DNA from: Mytilus galloprovincialis
Taxonomy: Eukaryota; Mollusca; Bivalvia; Mytilida; Mytilidae
DNA length: 64,000 nucleotides
Assembly: GCF_965363235.1 (NCBI RefSeq)
Contig: NC_134838.1
Location: forward strand, 11,130,441 to 11,194,440
Reading direction: 5' to 3'
Part shown: in pieces, positions 14,201 through 29,200 of the stretch
How the letters are laid out: each line of letters begins with the position of its first letter
How positions within the stretch are numbered: position 1 is the first letter of the stretch
Program-made: the position numbers and the translations under genes
The notes under the pieces: generated by a model
What the model saw: only the letters and a program-made list of their open reading frames with translations
What the model was told of the DNA's origin: nothing
Database searches by the model: none

Positions 14201-17200
14201 GATTCTTCAGGGTCAAGAAATAGCGTTTGAAGAAAATGTTTGATTTTTTTTTTATGTTTTTCAATATTTCCCTGATAAAGTGACATAAAATATTGTGTTA
14301 TCTTTGCAGCCATTCTGTGTGGAGATTAGTTTACTTTGTGAAGAAAGAAGGAAAAGTGGTAGATTCCAGGACAGCTGTCAGATTAAACACTACAATATTC
14401 CATGGTATCACAGGACCTAGAGGGATATATAGAGTGTTAAACAAAGTAGATCAGGTTGACAAGTCATTCTTACCATATAAATGGACGTCTTCTGTGTTCG
14501 TCAATCATAGATTTGGATCAGAGGCTACCAAGAAAATGAGTTTACTCCTGAAACAAATGGTGGAAGAAAAATTACATCTAATTGAAGAAAACACAGGTGA
14601 TTTTAAAAACCTATTTTGTATCCATTGACTTTTTAAAACTTGTGCAGATTTAGAAAAAATTCATTTTATGATAAGATTTCTAAATAATGCAAAGTTACTA
14701 TATAAACTTTAATATGGATGACATATTCATACTTTATAAAGATAAGGAGAATTGATATGATTGCAATTGAGACAATCTCCACCAGAGCAAATGGCATAGA
14801 AGTTAGGAAAATGTGAGATATATTTAAACTTGCAGTGTTGAGGAATTTCAACTCATGTTTTATCTTTAAGGACAATCAGAATCATGGACTATAAAAATAT
14901 AAAACACTAATCCTTGAAATAAAGAAATTTATCGCTGTGCACACCTTCTGTAATGCTGTTGTGGTTTTTCAACCTTTATATTTAATTCAAGTAATTTTTG
15001 TTTGATAAACATTTCAATTTGTGGTTAAGCAATGAAAACTTGTATACAACAAATAACATTGAAATCACAGTATCACAATTAGCTATTGACTGAAATATTA
15101 ACGAATGATATTGTATTTGTTTCAGTTTGTAATGAGGTTCCAGCAGATATACAGTTTCTTTTAGATGCATCAGGAAGTGTTGGAAGTCCAAATTTTAAGA
15201 AACAAAAAGATTTTGTAGCAAGCTTCGCAGAATCTTTTACAATTGGACCTGACAATACTCAGATTGGTGTAACCACTTTCTCTAATGTTATTAAAAATAA
15301 GTTTAACATGAATAAATACTTAGTGAAAGGTGATTTACTGGCAGCAATAAAGAACATTTCATATAGTGGTGGCAAAACCTTCACTGATGTTGCATTGCAA
15401 TATGTTGGAAATCATTCATTTACAAAATCTGCTGGTGATCGGGACAATGCAGCTAATGTCGTTATAGTCATGACTGACGGCAAATCAAGGGATTTTAATA
15501 AAACAAAATTGGAGGCAAGCAAACTTTATCATGCTGGCATTCAGGTGTTTGCTATTGGTATTGGTAAAGGAATTCAAGATAATGAGTTGAAGGTTATCGC
15601 CTCTGATAACGACAATGTATTCACTGTGGACGGTTTTGATGCCCTGGATACCATACAGGCAAAGCTAAAAGCAACTACTTGTAAAGGTAAGAATTTTAGT
15701 ATTATAAAAATATGATCACTTTGTAAAGGAATATTTGTGGTGCTTTCTACAATTTGAATATTTTTGTTATCTTGTGTTTATACTGGTCTGAGAACACAGT
15801 TATTTTGTAGTGCAATTCTTTTAGACAATAAATGAAAATTTAAAAAATCCCACCTGCTCTTTCTCAATGATATTTCACAGTGTTTTGTACTACTTTTGGG
15901 ACAAATTATATCTAAGTTATAGAAAACTTCATAAGCTCAAACTCAAAATATGGACAATATTATGCTAAGGGGGTCTTAAAGTGTTTTGACAGCTTTTAAA
16001 ATGCTAATTTTAACCTTTTACAGCTTGAGCTAAATACGCTTTACTTTAAAATTCATAACCCAAATTCTTTAGTGTAATTTCGTTCCCCTTCTTGCTATTT
16101 GAGACATAAAACATGGAGAAATAAATTAGGAAGGGGTATAAAAAAAAATGGCAAGTAACACACTGTCCATACTAGGGACTTTATTCATGGACAAAAATCA
16201 AAGGACGATAACTGTGTTCCCTGACCTACTGTTATTTGTTCTGTCATTAAAAAAATAAACACCTTAGGGTATAAGTAAATATAATAGATTTTTTATATTA
16301 CATAAAATACTTTTAATATTAATAAAAACAACTCTATCATAAATATTGAATTTTTTTTTTTTTTAGTATTTGTGGTAAACAAGACTGTCACAGAACAAAC
16401 AGTTACAAATGTATCAGTAGAAGTTAAAAGGCAGGAAGAATATATTACATCTACAGGGTATGAAAAATATGTATATTACTTTTTCATAAATATAATTTTC
16501 AGTAATATTATGCTCCTTATTTATTAGTTTAAACATATTTATTCATCATCAATACAAATATATCATCATACAAAATACACAATAATAATAGGATTCGGAA
16601 ACAAGCTATATCCTTATTTATTACACTATTTCGCAATGCATTTCTATTCATGTTCCTTCCTTTATAGTGGTGTTTTCTCTATGAAAAACACATGACTAAT
16701 GCTGCAAAACAACTTATTTTTGTGAGCCATTTATTTTCACCCCTTTCATGAGTAAAAAAATGAATTGAAATCGTCTTGAATATGTAAAACTTGGATCTTA
16801 GTATATAAATTCAGCAAGAAAATTAGAAAATCTTAAAAACAATTGATTGAAAGTAGTCTAGAAAGGGCCAAAAGCAAACGGTATCCATGAAAATATACAG
16901 TATGAAATTTGCAGTACTTCAAATATATATTTTTATATCAACTCAGCATTGTCAACATAACAAAGAAAAAAAAAAAGTTAAAATTGTGCTGCTTTTCTTT
17001 CAACATTTTACTTTAAGTAATTCTATATAAAATTCATAAATTAGTTGTAGTAGGTGATCAATGGACAAGAAACAAGATTGATTGTTGGGATGTCTGGAGA
17101 TGCAAAATAATATGATCAGAATTTATAATATTGAGTAGATGATGGTAGCTTACTGTACGTTGGTTTAACTTATTGTACTATTTTACATACAAAAATATAT

Positions 17201-20200
17201 TGAAAAACAAACATGGGAAAGTTATAAGTACAATTGAGGAAAAGTTTGTAAGCTGCTATATGATTCTATTAGACTAATATATCAACCAAAAGCTTTATCA
17301 TTGGTCAGGTATTTATGTTTCATGTTAATATTGACTTATGTGACTTTTACAGGGAAAGAGTATGGAAACTTGTATATTTTGTAAAAGTGAATGGTCAGTT
17401 TGTGCCAGCTACTTCTGTGCCTGGTCTAGACATTAACCAGTTGATATCCAGGTTAAACATCACTGGACCACGTGGACAAAAATACCAGATTGTTAAGACC
17501 GATAGATCCATGATATATAACTACAGAAATAGGTTTTCTGTCTTCTTCACTGGTAAAGTGTCAGAAACATCTCTCACAGCTATACAGACAGCACTGTTAG
17601 AAACTTGGAACTCAACTAGTAAAGGTACGATATATATCTTTGATCGGAACAATCTTGTAAATTAATAAAAAATTGTGTTCATTCAAAGCATCTTATAAAT
17701 TCATAACAGGTTGTGTCAGAAATCAATGAAAAGTGCAATTGATAAGAAAGTTGTCTTGCATAAGACTGGTGAATATAGCATTCCATTTCCAGCATTGCCA
17801 GCATTTATTAAAGTTAATGATTTGGACTGAATATGAAATGAATATGAATTGGTTAACAAAACTACTTGTGTACAAAACGTGATTATTTTTTTTTCGGTTG
17901 TATAAATGAAGTCTCATGCATGTAATTAATGAATTGATTGGATGGTCATGAACAGGCAACATTGCTGCACTGATTTGTGAAGTCATTGCCAAATATTTTC
18001 AAGTATCTAGTCATGTCCATAATCTTGGCATATATTAAGATCGACCAAAAAATATACTAATTGCTGATAAACACATATTTAGGCTATTTTATTTTTTCAG
18101 AATATTCCTTATGTGGTTGTCTTTCCATAGCCAATATATCGAAAGAAAACATTGAAGAATTTGTTGATAAGAATGGGTAGGTATTTATTAGCTGGAGTTA
18201 AAGAAAATAATGAAAATATGAACAAGTTCCAATATCAAAATACAAAGGTCTATGCAATAAAACTGACAGATCTTGTCTTTACTAACATTGAAAAATAAGT
18301 TTTCTTACAACTTTCATATTGTTTGAGGATTGATAGGACATTAATTAACCAATTATATACAATATGTGTTGATAGTATATATTAAACTACACACACTTGT
18401 AAATATTAATCTACACATACTTAAAAGTACATTTTGCAAGTTATGACAAATAAAATGTTAGCTTTAATAGTTATTATACCTTTTTAATCATTTGCCTGTT
18501 TCTATAGCTTTAAGATATGAGTATAGATTTATTTAATAAGTATAAGAGATGATATTATTAATTCATATATTTGCATGTAATTTATTTACAGAAAATCTTA
18601 TTGGAGAGTAATGTATTTCCTTAAAAAGAACCACACAGTGGTGGAGTCCATGACACATACTGGAATTGACCTTGACATTTTAAAACAAAAGGTCAAGGGC
18701 ATTGTCAATCTAAGAAAGGAACAGTATGTCGTTGCCAATGTAACAGAATCAGAATTAATCAGAGCAAAATTGGCTTTCTCATTTTATCTATCTAAAGAGA
18801 TGGGATATAAACAGAAAACAAAATTTGAACAAAACATTAAATCATCTTGGATAAAGAAAATGAAAGGTACTCTTTTGATATGCTATAAAACACAATTATC
18901 TAGCTTTGTCAATCATAATATAAATATTTTAGATATATTCAACTTTCTCTTTTGAATTGTTTTACATTTGTGATTAGGGGCCTTTTATAGGTGACGATGC
19001 TGTATAGGCATTTCTCATTTCTGAAGACAGTACATTGACCTATAGCTGTTTATTTCTGTGTTATTTTGTCTGTTGTGGAAAATTTCTCATGAACAATCAT
19101 ACCACATTTTCTATTATATTTGATTTTTATTTTTTGAAAAAGTTTATTGTATTTGTTGTAATTTGAATTTCCATTTTTACATGATGAAAAAAATGACTTA
19201 CATTTGATATTTGTAATTATTCCACAGGTTCCTTAACATATAACAACACAGAAGTTACAGTTAACAGATATACCAAGTACATAGACATAGCAACAAAGTA
19301 AGTTTGAAATAAAAAAAATACTGTCCACTTGTGTAACCCTTGTCAAAATGTAAACACATTTGATCCATTGACAGATCTGGTTGCCAATCAGTTGTTGACA
19401 TTAAAGGCTTTCTTAACAGCTGTGACTACCAGAATTTCTACCATCAACATTAAAATGCTTTTCCATCTACACTAAAATGTTCATCCATACACTTTAAAAT
19501 GTTCTACCATCCACAGCAAAATTCTGTAGCAACAGCACCAGATAATCTACCATTCAAAATAAAAACTTTCCTAGATTCATTTCAAATTATTATATCAAAT
19601 TTGCAGTTTATTTAAAAAAAGTTTTATTTTTTCCAAAATGGACATACTATAACATTTAAGGATATTTTTACATTTGCAGGAAGACAGTTTGGAAAGTTGA
19701 TTATTATTTGAAAAAAGATGGCTCTCTAGTTGACCCTTCAGTGACATCTATGTTAACTGACCTTCATTTGAACTTGACTGATGCCAGTGGTCATAGCTAC
19801 ACCATTCTTCAACCGACTAATGTTGTTGATAGCAAAATGGGATACAAGATCTTTATAAATAGAGAAGTTAGAACAAAAGACAGAGACAAAATGAAATCTG
19901 TTCTTGTGAAATGGTGGAAGTCTACAAATAACATTGGTTAGAATTTGTGTTCTCTTATTTTATCTTTTAACAACTTCTTTTAGTAAACAGGATTCTAATT
20001 TTACGAATAAAAAAAATAATTTAAAAATCTTAAGATAAACAGTATTAAACTTGATGATACTTAATGTTCTTTCTTAAATTGACAGGTGACAAAACTTAGT
20101 AGTAGAAAAAATGCTGTTTAGAAGTAACTTCAATACTAACTTTGTTGATTGATACTACATAAGTTAAAATTTTAATTCAAAGGCTGTTTTATAGATAGAT

Positions 20201-23200
20201 ATGTATGTATTACTAAACACATGATTACTACAAGGTCTGCTTTACTGAATATTGTACTCAAATGAAACAGAAACCCAACAGAACAAATAAACACCAGGAA
20301 CAAACAGGAAGTCAGCTCCATGTGAGAATTGCATCTCTAACCTTTTTCAGTCTAGGTTATTTGTGATTGACTTTTTATTTCAGATAATAAAACAGTTGTA
20401 CATGTAGATATTCCTGAACAGACACAAGTTTTAAGTGGGAACAAGTAAGTGAATATGGGATATTATAAGTTTATCAAAGATATAAATCTTTTAAATGACA
20501 TTCATTTTTATAATTCTATTTTTTTACCATCACCTTTGGTATTGGTGAACATTAAGTTTTCCAGTCTTTTATTCCATATCAGGTTAAAAGTTTAGTATAA
20601 AGGTAGCTTGTCATAAAGGTAGCTTGTCATAAAGTTGTAGTCACATTAACTTGATGTTAAGATTCATATTTTCAGCAAATGAATTCCTTTGAATACATAT
20701 TCTTGTTTTTCTTATAATTTGGACTGATCATACTGAATATATCGCGTTTATATATATCATCTAAGTGCAGTATATAATCTCCTCAATCTTTTTATATGGA
20801 AATATGTTATTTGCAGGAAATACAACATGTTAAGCATATTTGTCAAGAAAGAAAAAACTTATGTTGATTCTAGAGAGACTAAGGACTTGAATACAACAAA
20901 GATACAATCTATGATTAATTTTAATGGTGTTAACAATGACAAATATACAGTAAATACAGTGACAAGCTACAAGAGATTAGATACTGCTTTCTCTATGTAC
21001 CTCAGCAGAGCCATCAAAAGAACTGAAGTTACCTCAGTCATAAATGAGATCAAAAAGACATGGAAGGAAAAAGGTCAGTGGATATCATAGGGCCATGTTA
21101 AATGTTTTCGATTTATAGAACTTTATACCTTAAATTCTCTGTATTGCTTTTGTAGAAAATTCAAACAATACATACAATAAAATGATAGAAAATGGTTATT
21201 ATAAAAACTGACTGACAAAAAAATATTTTAAAAACTAACAGATATCAACCATTTAGCCAACAATCAGTCAATCAATCATTCAAATCTTGTAGCATAACTT
21301 AGCAGAGAATTAAAAGTTAACATGGGTGTTACAAAATTAAAACTGTGTAAATGAATTATAAAGTAGATTTATGATGGACAGATATGCTGATGTAAAATAG
21401 ATATTAAATCCAACAAACAATACCTGTTAAATATCTAAATGTTTTTACTTCGTGAAATTGATCTCATTTGGCATCAATATTTTCAAAAATATTTTATTAT
21501 TTTCAGTTTTTATTGATTCCAAGTCGAATGTTAGTGTCACGATTGGAAGTCAGGATTGGTATTTGTACAAATCAATGTAAGTAGTACATTTCATTTTACT
21601 GTTATGGCCCATTACTTATGTCACTGGTCTTTACTGTTAGGGACGACATCAAAAAATCAATGAAGGATAAAAAATTTAATTCAAATAGTTTAGGGGTGGG
21701 GTGTCAAATTGCTGCAAGTTTTGTATAAATTGACATCAATTTTACATATATCCTTATTGGTCAATCAATTTTTCCCAAATAAAGTTAAGAGAGGGGTAGG
21801 AGAGTCGGTGAAAAAACTAGATGAACAAAGTTTTTTATCCTTCATTGAACTTTTGATGTTGTCCCTTATGGTGCATTACAAATGTGACTTGTCTTTTCTG
21901 TTATGGCGCATTACAAATGTGACTTGTCTTTTCTGTTATGGTGCATTACAAATGTGACTCGTCTTTTTTGTTATGGTGCATTACAAATGTGACTTGTCTT
22001 TTCTGTTATTGCGCATTACAAATGTGACTTGTCTTTTCTGTTATGGCGCATTACAAATGTGACTTGTCTTTTCTGTTATGGTGCATTACAAATGTGACTT
22101 GTCTTTTCTGTTATGGCGCATTACAAATGTGACTTGTCCTATCTGTTATGGTGCATTACAAATGTGACTTGTCTTTTCTGTTATGGTGCATTACAAATGT
22201 GACTCGTCTTTTCTGTTATGGTGCATTACAAATGTGACTTGTCTTTTCTGTTATGGCGCATAACAAATGTGACTTGTCTTTACTGTTATGGCGCATTACA
22301 AATGTGACTTGTCTTTTCTGGTATGGCGCATTACAAATGTGAGTTGTCTTTTCTGTAATGGTGCATTACAAATGTGACTTGTCTTTTCTGTAATGGCGCA
22401 TTACAAATGTGACTTGTCTTTTCTGTTATGGTGCATTACAAATGTGACTTGTCTTTACTGTTATGGTGCAGTACAAATGTGAGTTGGCAAGTTGTATAAG
22501 TAAACTTTAATACCTACTTTTTTTTCCAATAAAAATATAAAATATAAGTATAAAGATGGCTTTAGACAAAATCTTGGAAATCGAGTTTGGATTTTTGGTG
22601 TGTTATTTCCTTCAACAGAAATGGTACATGTTGCAGAAAATACTTGTATCAAATTTTAACATTTGTTTGTACGATGAAATTGCTTGGGAGCTCTTTTTTT
22701 TTTCATTAAAAGTTTAATGTATTGAATATTTCAAGGTCTAAGAAGAAAGTAAGCAAATTAAGCTATTATCTTACTGTTGATGGAAAAGCAATTCATCCTG
22801 ACCAGGTACCAGAACAAGACATTAAGGTCCCAGGTAGAATATCTCCTGGACCAGGATTATACAGCTACAAAAGTCTTTTCCATGTAGATTTTACATTACC
22901 AGTACTCAAAACAGATATTGTCAATATGGAAATAGGACTAAAGGCAGCTTGGGCAGCGTTTAGAACAGGTAAGTGATTCCACAAATAGTCAGTCAAGTTG
23001 AAGGGAAAGTAATTATGATCTGCAGATCTTTATTATTCATGTACTGTGGTTTCATTCATTTTCATGGGTACTCATTTCAAAGATTCATAGAGAATTGTCT
23101 TTTTTGTTGATACTTGATTTTGTTGTTTTGACCAAAGTCTGCATTCATTCATTTAGAAAATGTGCACTTCATTCAAAATTTTTATTCATGGGTTTCTTAC

Positions 23201-26200
23201 AAATTCAACGAAACTTATCATATCTATACACTATACATTTCAGATTTGAAACAAACTAAAACAGTAATTGTTCATCAAGAAGAAATGGTTTCAAGTTCCA
23301 GGTATGTAATGCAAGTTAGTCTTAAATGGGAAGATACATTAGAGATAGAAATTCACCACCATTCCCAATAGATAAAATGTTCCATGTTCTTCAAAATTGG
23401 CTTTAAAATTCCCAAGGACATTAAGTTGGTGAATATCTATAATGATTCATTAATTTCTGATGTTTTTTGGTAATTTTCTGATACAGAATTTTGTTTTTCA
23501 TAGTCCATTCTTCTTGGTGCTTATAGAAAACCATTTTACAATGTTTCTAGTGTCATAAAATCTTGATATTGGAAACACTTTGCCAAAAAATACTAAGATA
23601 TGACAGACAGGGGTCTCAGCAAATGGAATAAAAAAAACAAGAAAAAAAAGTTTATGGCAGCCTGTAAGATCTAGTCAAATATGCATATGTTTACACTTAA
23701 CATCTGAAGATTGTTATTCTCTAACTGCAGACATGTTTTTTTTTCAGCTGAAAAAATGTGGAATTTGAAACTTCAAACCTCATAATTTTTTTTTACAAAT
23801 CTCCATTATACATATGTCACCATTTCTTGTCATAAAAACACTCTTTTATGTTTCACCAGCCTCTTTTTCAGGGCAGAATTTAAACTTATACTGGAGTTAA
23901 ATGTTGCTTAACTTTGAACTTTTACATGTTAATTATTTTTAGATTATCATCGTGGAGATTATGGTATAGAATTACAGCCAACAATACAGCAGTGAGTCCA
24001 GTTCAAGAAGATAGTGTTAAAAGTAGCACTTTACAAACACACTTAAACGTAACCAGAAGAGGAAGTAATATGCTTTATGGGAAATTAGTCAAATCCACAA
24101 CAGAGGCTGTTTTTGAATATGATAATTTGTTGAGCATACATTTTGCTCAGAGAGTTGCAGACTCTGATTTCAATAAAGTGCAAGATAAGCTTCTTGTGTT
24201 ATGGAAGAAAAAAATAGGTAATAGTTTGGTATTTGTAGAGATATCTTTGTTTGATACAAAGAAGAAATCTCAAGAAACTATCATTCATTGGAAGTTTTTT
24301 GCAATATCTTAATAGTTTTCTGGTTTACAAATTAAATGTGTTATGGCAGAACAATAATAACTTGTCAATATTTAGGTTTTCAATTTGAATATCCAAGTTT
24401 ATAGACACCTGATTCAGCATGAATCAGTAAAACTGGATTTTTACATTAACAATAAGATAACTTTGATATTGATGTTAAGATTGAACATAGAATCTTATTA
24501 AATTCTAATTAATAAGAGTGGCCAACTGAATTCTTATCGATAAGAGTGGACAACTGAATTCTTATCAATAAGAGGGGTCATTCTATTATATTCCAGGTAT
24601 AAAGGTAAAACATGTTACAGTTTTGAAGCAAGAAGAAACAATTCAAAAATCCTACAGGTAAATTATGACATTTTTACAAAATTATTATCATCCAACTGTT
24701 GTTTCAATGTTGAAAAACCACTCATTGAGTTTGCTTTTTTTTTATGGGAAATTTACTTCCATCAGTAGATATAGATATACAATGTTTAGGTGAGATAGAG
24801 TAAAACTAAATGGTAAGGACAATTTGATCATACATGTGTGTTAGTTTTTCCCATACATGTTAATTTTAAATGTTTGTTATAGAGTAAAAGAAAAAAAAGA
24901 AAGAAAAAAAAAACTGATTTTGGTGCTTGTTAGTTAAAAGTGTTTTAAGTGAATGACCCTTTGAAACAGTTTTTGAAAGGATTTTACCTATTAAGTATTA
25001 ATTGTAACTGCATTTTACATAACTAAATAAAAACAAGTAGTGTATGTACTAACTTAGGTGTGATATACATAATGATTCTATTCAAGATTTCAATACTGAT
25101 AAAATTGAGAAAGGAAATGGTGAATATGTCAAAGCGACAACCACCCGACCATAGAGCAAACAACAGCCGAAGGCAACCAATGGGTCTTCAATGTAGCGAG
25201 AATTCCCGCACCCGTAGGTGTCCTTCAGCTGGCCCCTAAAATATGCATAATAGTACAGTGATAATGGACGTCATACTAAACTCCGAATTATACACAAGAA
25301 ACTAAAATTTAAAATCATACAAGACTAACAAAGGCCAGAGGCTCCTGACTTGGGACAGGCGCAAAATTGCGGCGGGGTTAAACATGTTTATGAGATCTCA
25401 ACCCTACCCCTATACCTCTAGCCAATGTAGAAAAGTAAAAGAATAACAATACGCACATTAAAATTCAGTTCAAGAGAAGTCCGAGTCTGATGTCAAAAGA
25501 TGTAACAAAAGAAAATAAATAAAATGACAATAATACATAAATAACAACAGACTACTAGCAGTTAACTGACATGCCAGCTCCAGACCTCAATTAAACTGAT
25601 TGAAAGATTATGTCTTCATCATATGAATATCAGGTACAATCCCTCCCGTTAGGGGTTTAGTATCATACTATCATAAAATATATGAGAAGAACATAACCCG
25701 TGTCATGCCAACAACTGTTTTTTTAGAAGTAAATGTGTTTAGTTCCGATGCAAAGACCCTATCAGTGAATCAATGTTAAAGCCAAAATATGCAATCTTTA
25801 ATGACCTGACAACAGTATCGTAACTATATCCCCTTTTAATAAGTCTATTTAAAGGTTTTGTTAGTTTCTGAGGAGAATACTGACATTTTTGTGCTTTATA
25901 AAGAATATTTCCATAAAATTTTGGATGTGAAATACCTGAACGTATAAGATGTCTGCATGTTGAGTTATATTTACGAATTATTTCCTTATACCGGTGATAA
26001 AATTTAGTAAATGTTTTGACCAGTTTGTGATATCGAAAACATACATTTAACATAAATGGATAAAAATTTGCATTGCTGCCAATAGAGCAGTCTCCCTTAA
26101 ACTTTTAGTTTTACTAGAACACACCGGAGAAATCTCGGGCATTCAGAGCGTAGTTTAAAGTATGTAAAGTGTTGTTGGAAGAATTTTGTAAAATATTGAA

Positions 26201-29200
26201 TGACGCAGAATTTCAGCAAAAGTATCATAAGTCATAGGTTATTGGGGACAGGAAAATGTTTTTTTTATCCCTCCTCTTTTATTTTCAAAATTCCCAATTT
26301 TTGGTTTTCTATCAGTTTCAATATGAACATACATTTAGTACGTTATGGACATTTTAAGTAAGGAGCCTGTACTTCAGTGGTTGTCGTTTGTTTATGTGTT
26401 ATATATTTGTTTTTCGTTCATGTTTTGTACATAAATAAGGCTGTTAGTTTTCTGGTTTGAATTATTTTACATTGTCAGTTCGGGGCCTTTTAAAGCTGAG
26501 TATGCAGTATGGGCTTTGCTCGTTGTTGAAGGTCGTACGGTGACCTATAGTTGTTAATTTCTGTGTCATATTGGTCTCTCGTGGAGAGTTGTCTCAACAT
26601 GGCAATCATACCACATCTTCTTTCTTTTTGTAATCAATGAATTTTGTAAAAGATTTAATGACTGGAGAATTTCAGAAAAGGTATCAAAAGTTCACATGAA
26701 TATTGTTAGCGCTTATCTGTATATTATGAACATTCATTACTATATAAATATAGTGTATTTACTTTCAATTCTAAGTTTACTAATCGATCCATGGTGGTCA
26801 TTGATATGATATTATTACGTAAGTATTTCTGTATTGGCCTTGTTATTGGTCCTCGTCCAGCTGTATTGGCCTAAGGCTAAGTATTGGCCTTGTTATTGGT
26901 CCGAGGCCTGCTGTATTGGCCTAAGGCTAAGCCGAAGGCCAATACAGCTGGACGAGGACCAATAACAAGGCCAATACAGAAATACACATAATAATATCTT
27001 TATTAATTAAATACAGTGTTGCAATATTTTTTTAATTTCATTTCAAAAGATGTAATTACCTTGAAGTGGAACTATCTAAATCTCAGTTTGTTTCTTTTTA
27101 TTAGATGCAATACATAATGATCTGGTGCTGTTTCCAGGTGTCTTCAGCATTTTCTCATCTGATGAGTTTTTCTACCCTTTTCAGTCACTATAAAGTGTTA
27201 CAACTTAAATTTAGATGCAACACATAAATAGTAATTGGAAAGGTACTGCCATTGCATGTGTTATGCAGAAACTATGTGCAAATTATTGTGAAATTATGAG
27301 GTCGTCAAGAAATGAACTTTGTGATAATCTACTCCTTCTCCAAACCTGAAATAGTTCTATCGTCTGCTTTCAAAATACCTTTTAAATGAATGTGACCGTC
27401 TTTTGCCTGAAATGTATGCCATACTGACATTTTCAGCATGTTTAAGATAACTCAATCCTCAACTAAATGACAACTGCGTCTTCAAAACAACTGTTTACTT
27501 TCAGTTTGTGTTTATCGTGACTTTCAATGTAAAATCTAGAGACGTTCCGAAATCTTGCACTTATGTCAACTCAGCCAATATAGAATAACTCGGCCAATAC
27601 AGAAAAAAAAATATATATTGGCCGAGTTATTCTGTATTGGACTAGTTTACACATTATATTGCATACGCAGTTTTCATTATATTAAGTCCAATAACAGTGT
27701 AGTTAATTAATAATATAGCTATACAGACTCTGTTTAATAAGCTCTGTGACCACCGTGGATAGTAAACTTGAAAATGTTAGCAGATAGAATTCTGAAAATA
27801 CGCTTTATTCTTTGTATATGTATGTTCAAAGTATACAGAAAAACGCAAACCGGGGAAGTCTAATCTGACCTAAAATTTCGTCCAATGACGGGACAATATC
27901 CGGATGCCTTTTTTCTTGTTTTTCTCCCAAAATAACTCAATATGAATAATCATATGAATGGATGACAAATGCGACTCTGCACTGTACCTAAAGGACACAG
28001 AGGCGTGTTGATTAATTTATTGTGGAAAGAAGAGAAGCGACACACAAAATGAGGTCTTCTCGTTTAATAGTATAGATAAATTTTGGATAAAGGTCTTTTA
28101 ATTTATTGTATAAATTATTGCAGTGAAACAGTTTGGAAGCTTTCATACCATATAACAACAACGGATGGTACAACAGTAAACAGCCAGCTTGATGCTACTC
28201 CATCATATAAGGAATACACAGCCATGGGCGTTGTCTCTAATCCATTATTAGAGCCATATTTTATGACGGATGTGGATGCCTTTCAAACTTACAGATTAAC
28301 CCAGGCTTTTAAAGTGATGCTCAACAGAAGAATTTATAATGTGGATAAAAAGAAATTTGATAGTGTTGTGAAACAAACTTTAGCCAAGAAAGTTAAAGGT
28401 AATTTAGCAGAAATAATATTTCATTGTATTTGACATGTGACTTTGATTTACATTTATAAATGCATCTTATTTCTCCTATCAGTGGACAATATATTTGTTA
28501 TTCATATTTGCTTCATAAAGGTTTTTTAAAATGGAAACCAGTTGGTAATTTAGATGCCAATTATTTTCGAAAGTACACAGCTTGAAAGGTGTGGATAATT
28601 GTAATAGTGAAAAAGATGCAGTAAATGTGGATTTTTTTTTGCTAAAATGTTAAACTTTTTTCATTATTTTTTTGTTTAGATTATAGATGGTCATGACTTT
28701 AAGTGAACACAAATTTTGAAAATCAAACTTACTGTTACTAGACAATGATACTGGAGTGTAAATTTCGAGAGAAAAAGTTATGATGATACTTTCTATTATA
28801 TATTTTTTAAGAAGAGAACTTTTTAACTTTCAGTCTAGATTTGTGTGTTGACTGTTCTTCCTTTCAGTATATGGACTAGAGATCTACGCAAATATAAAAA
28901 TGATTATATCATGTTTAAATGATTTATTTACAGCTTCCAATGTTAGTGATGTTAAACTAATAGTGTTCAACGAACAGGAAGTTGTTACAACAGTATCAAA
29001 TTCAAGGTAGATAGATACACATACTTGAAATAAGTAGTACAATGTTGACTCAATAAATAAGTAGTTCAACTTTTACAGAAAATTTTAACAATTATATATG
29101 TTCGTACAAGCTTAGATTCCAAATCTTTATTCATAGACAAAAATTTTGAATGATTTCTTTGTTGTAATTTAAAAATTACTTATATTTCAAACTATTATTA

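Larger units (their letters stand above)
26773..27769. mobile_element. Non-autonomous inverted-repeat element with internal hairpins
   Basis: Ends AAGTTTACTA...GGTGGTCA (26773-26800) and TGACCACC...TAGTAAACTT (27747-27769) are imperfect inverted repeats about 1 kb apart. Inside are a large hairpin (26823-26985) and a smaller one (27572-27642), both built from TATTGGCC-type motifs. Confidence 0.65.
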
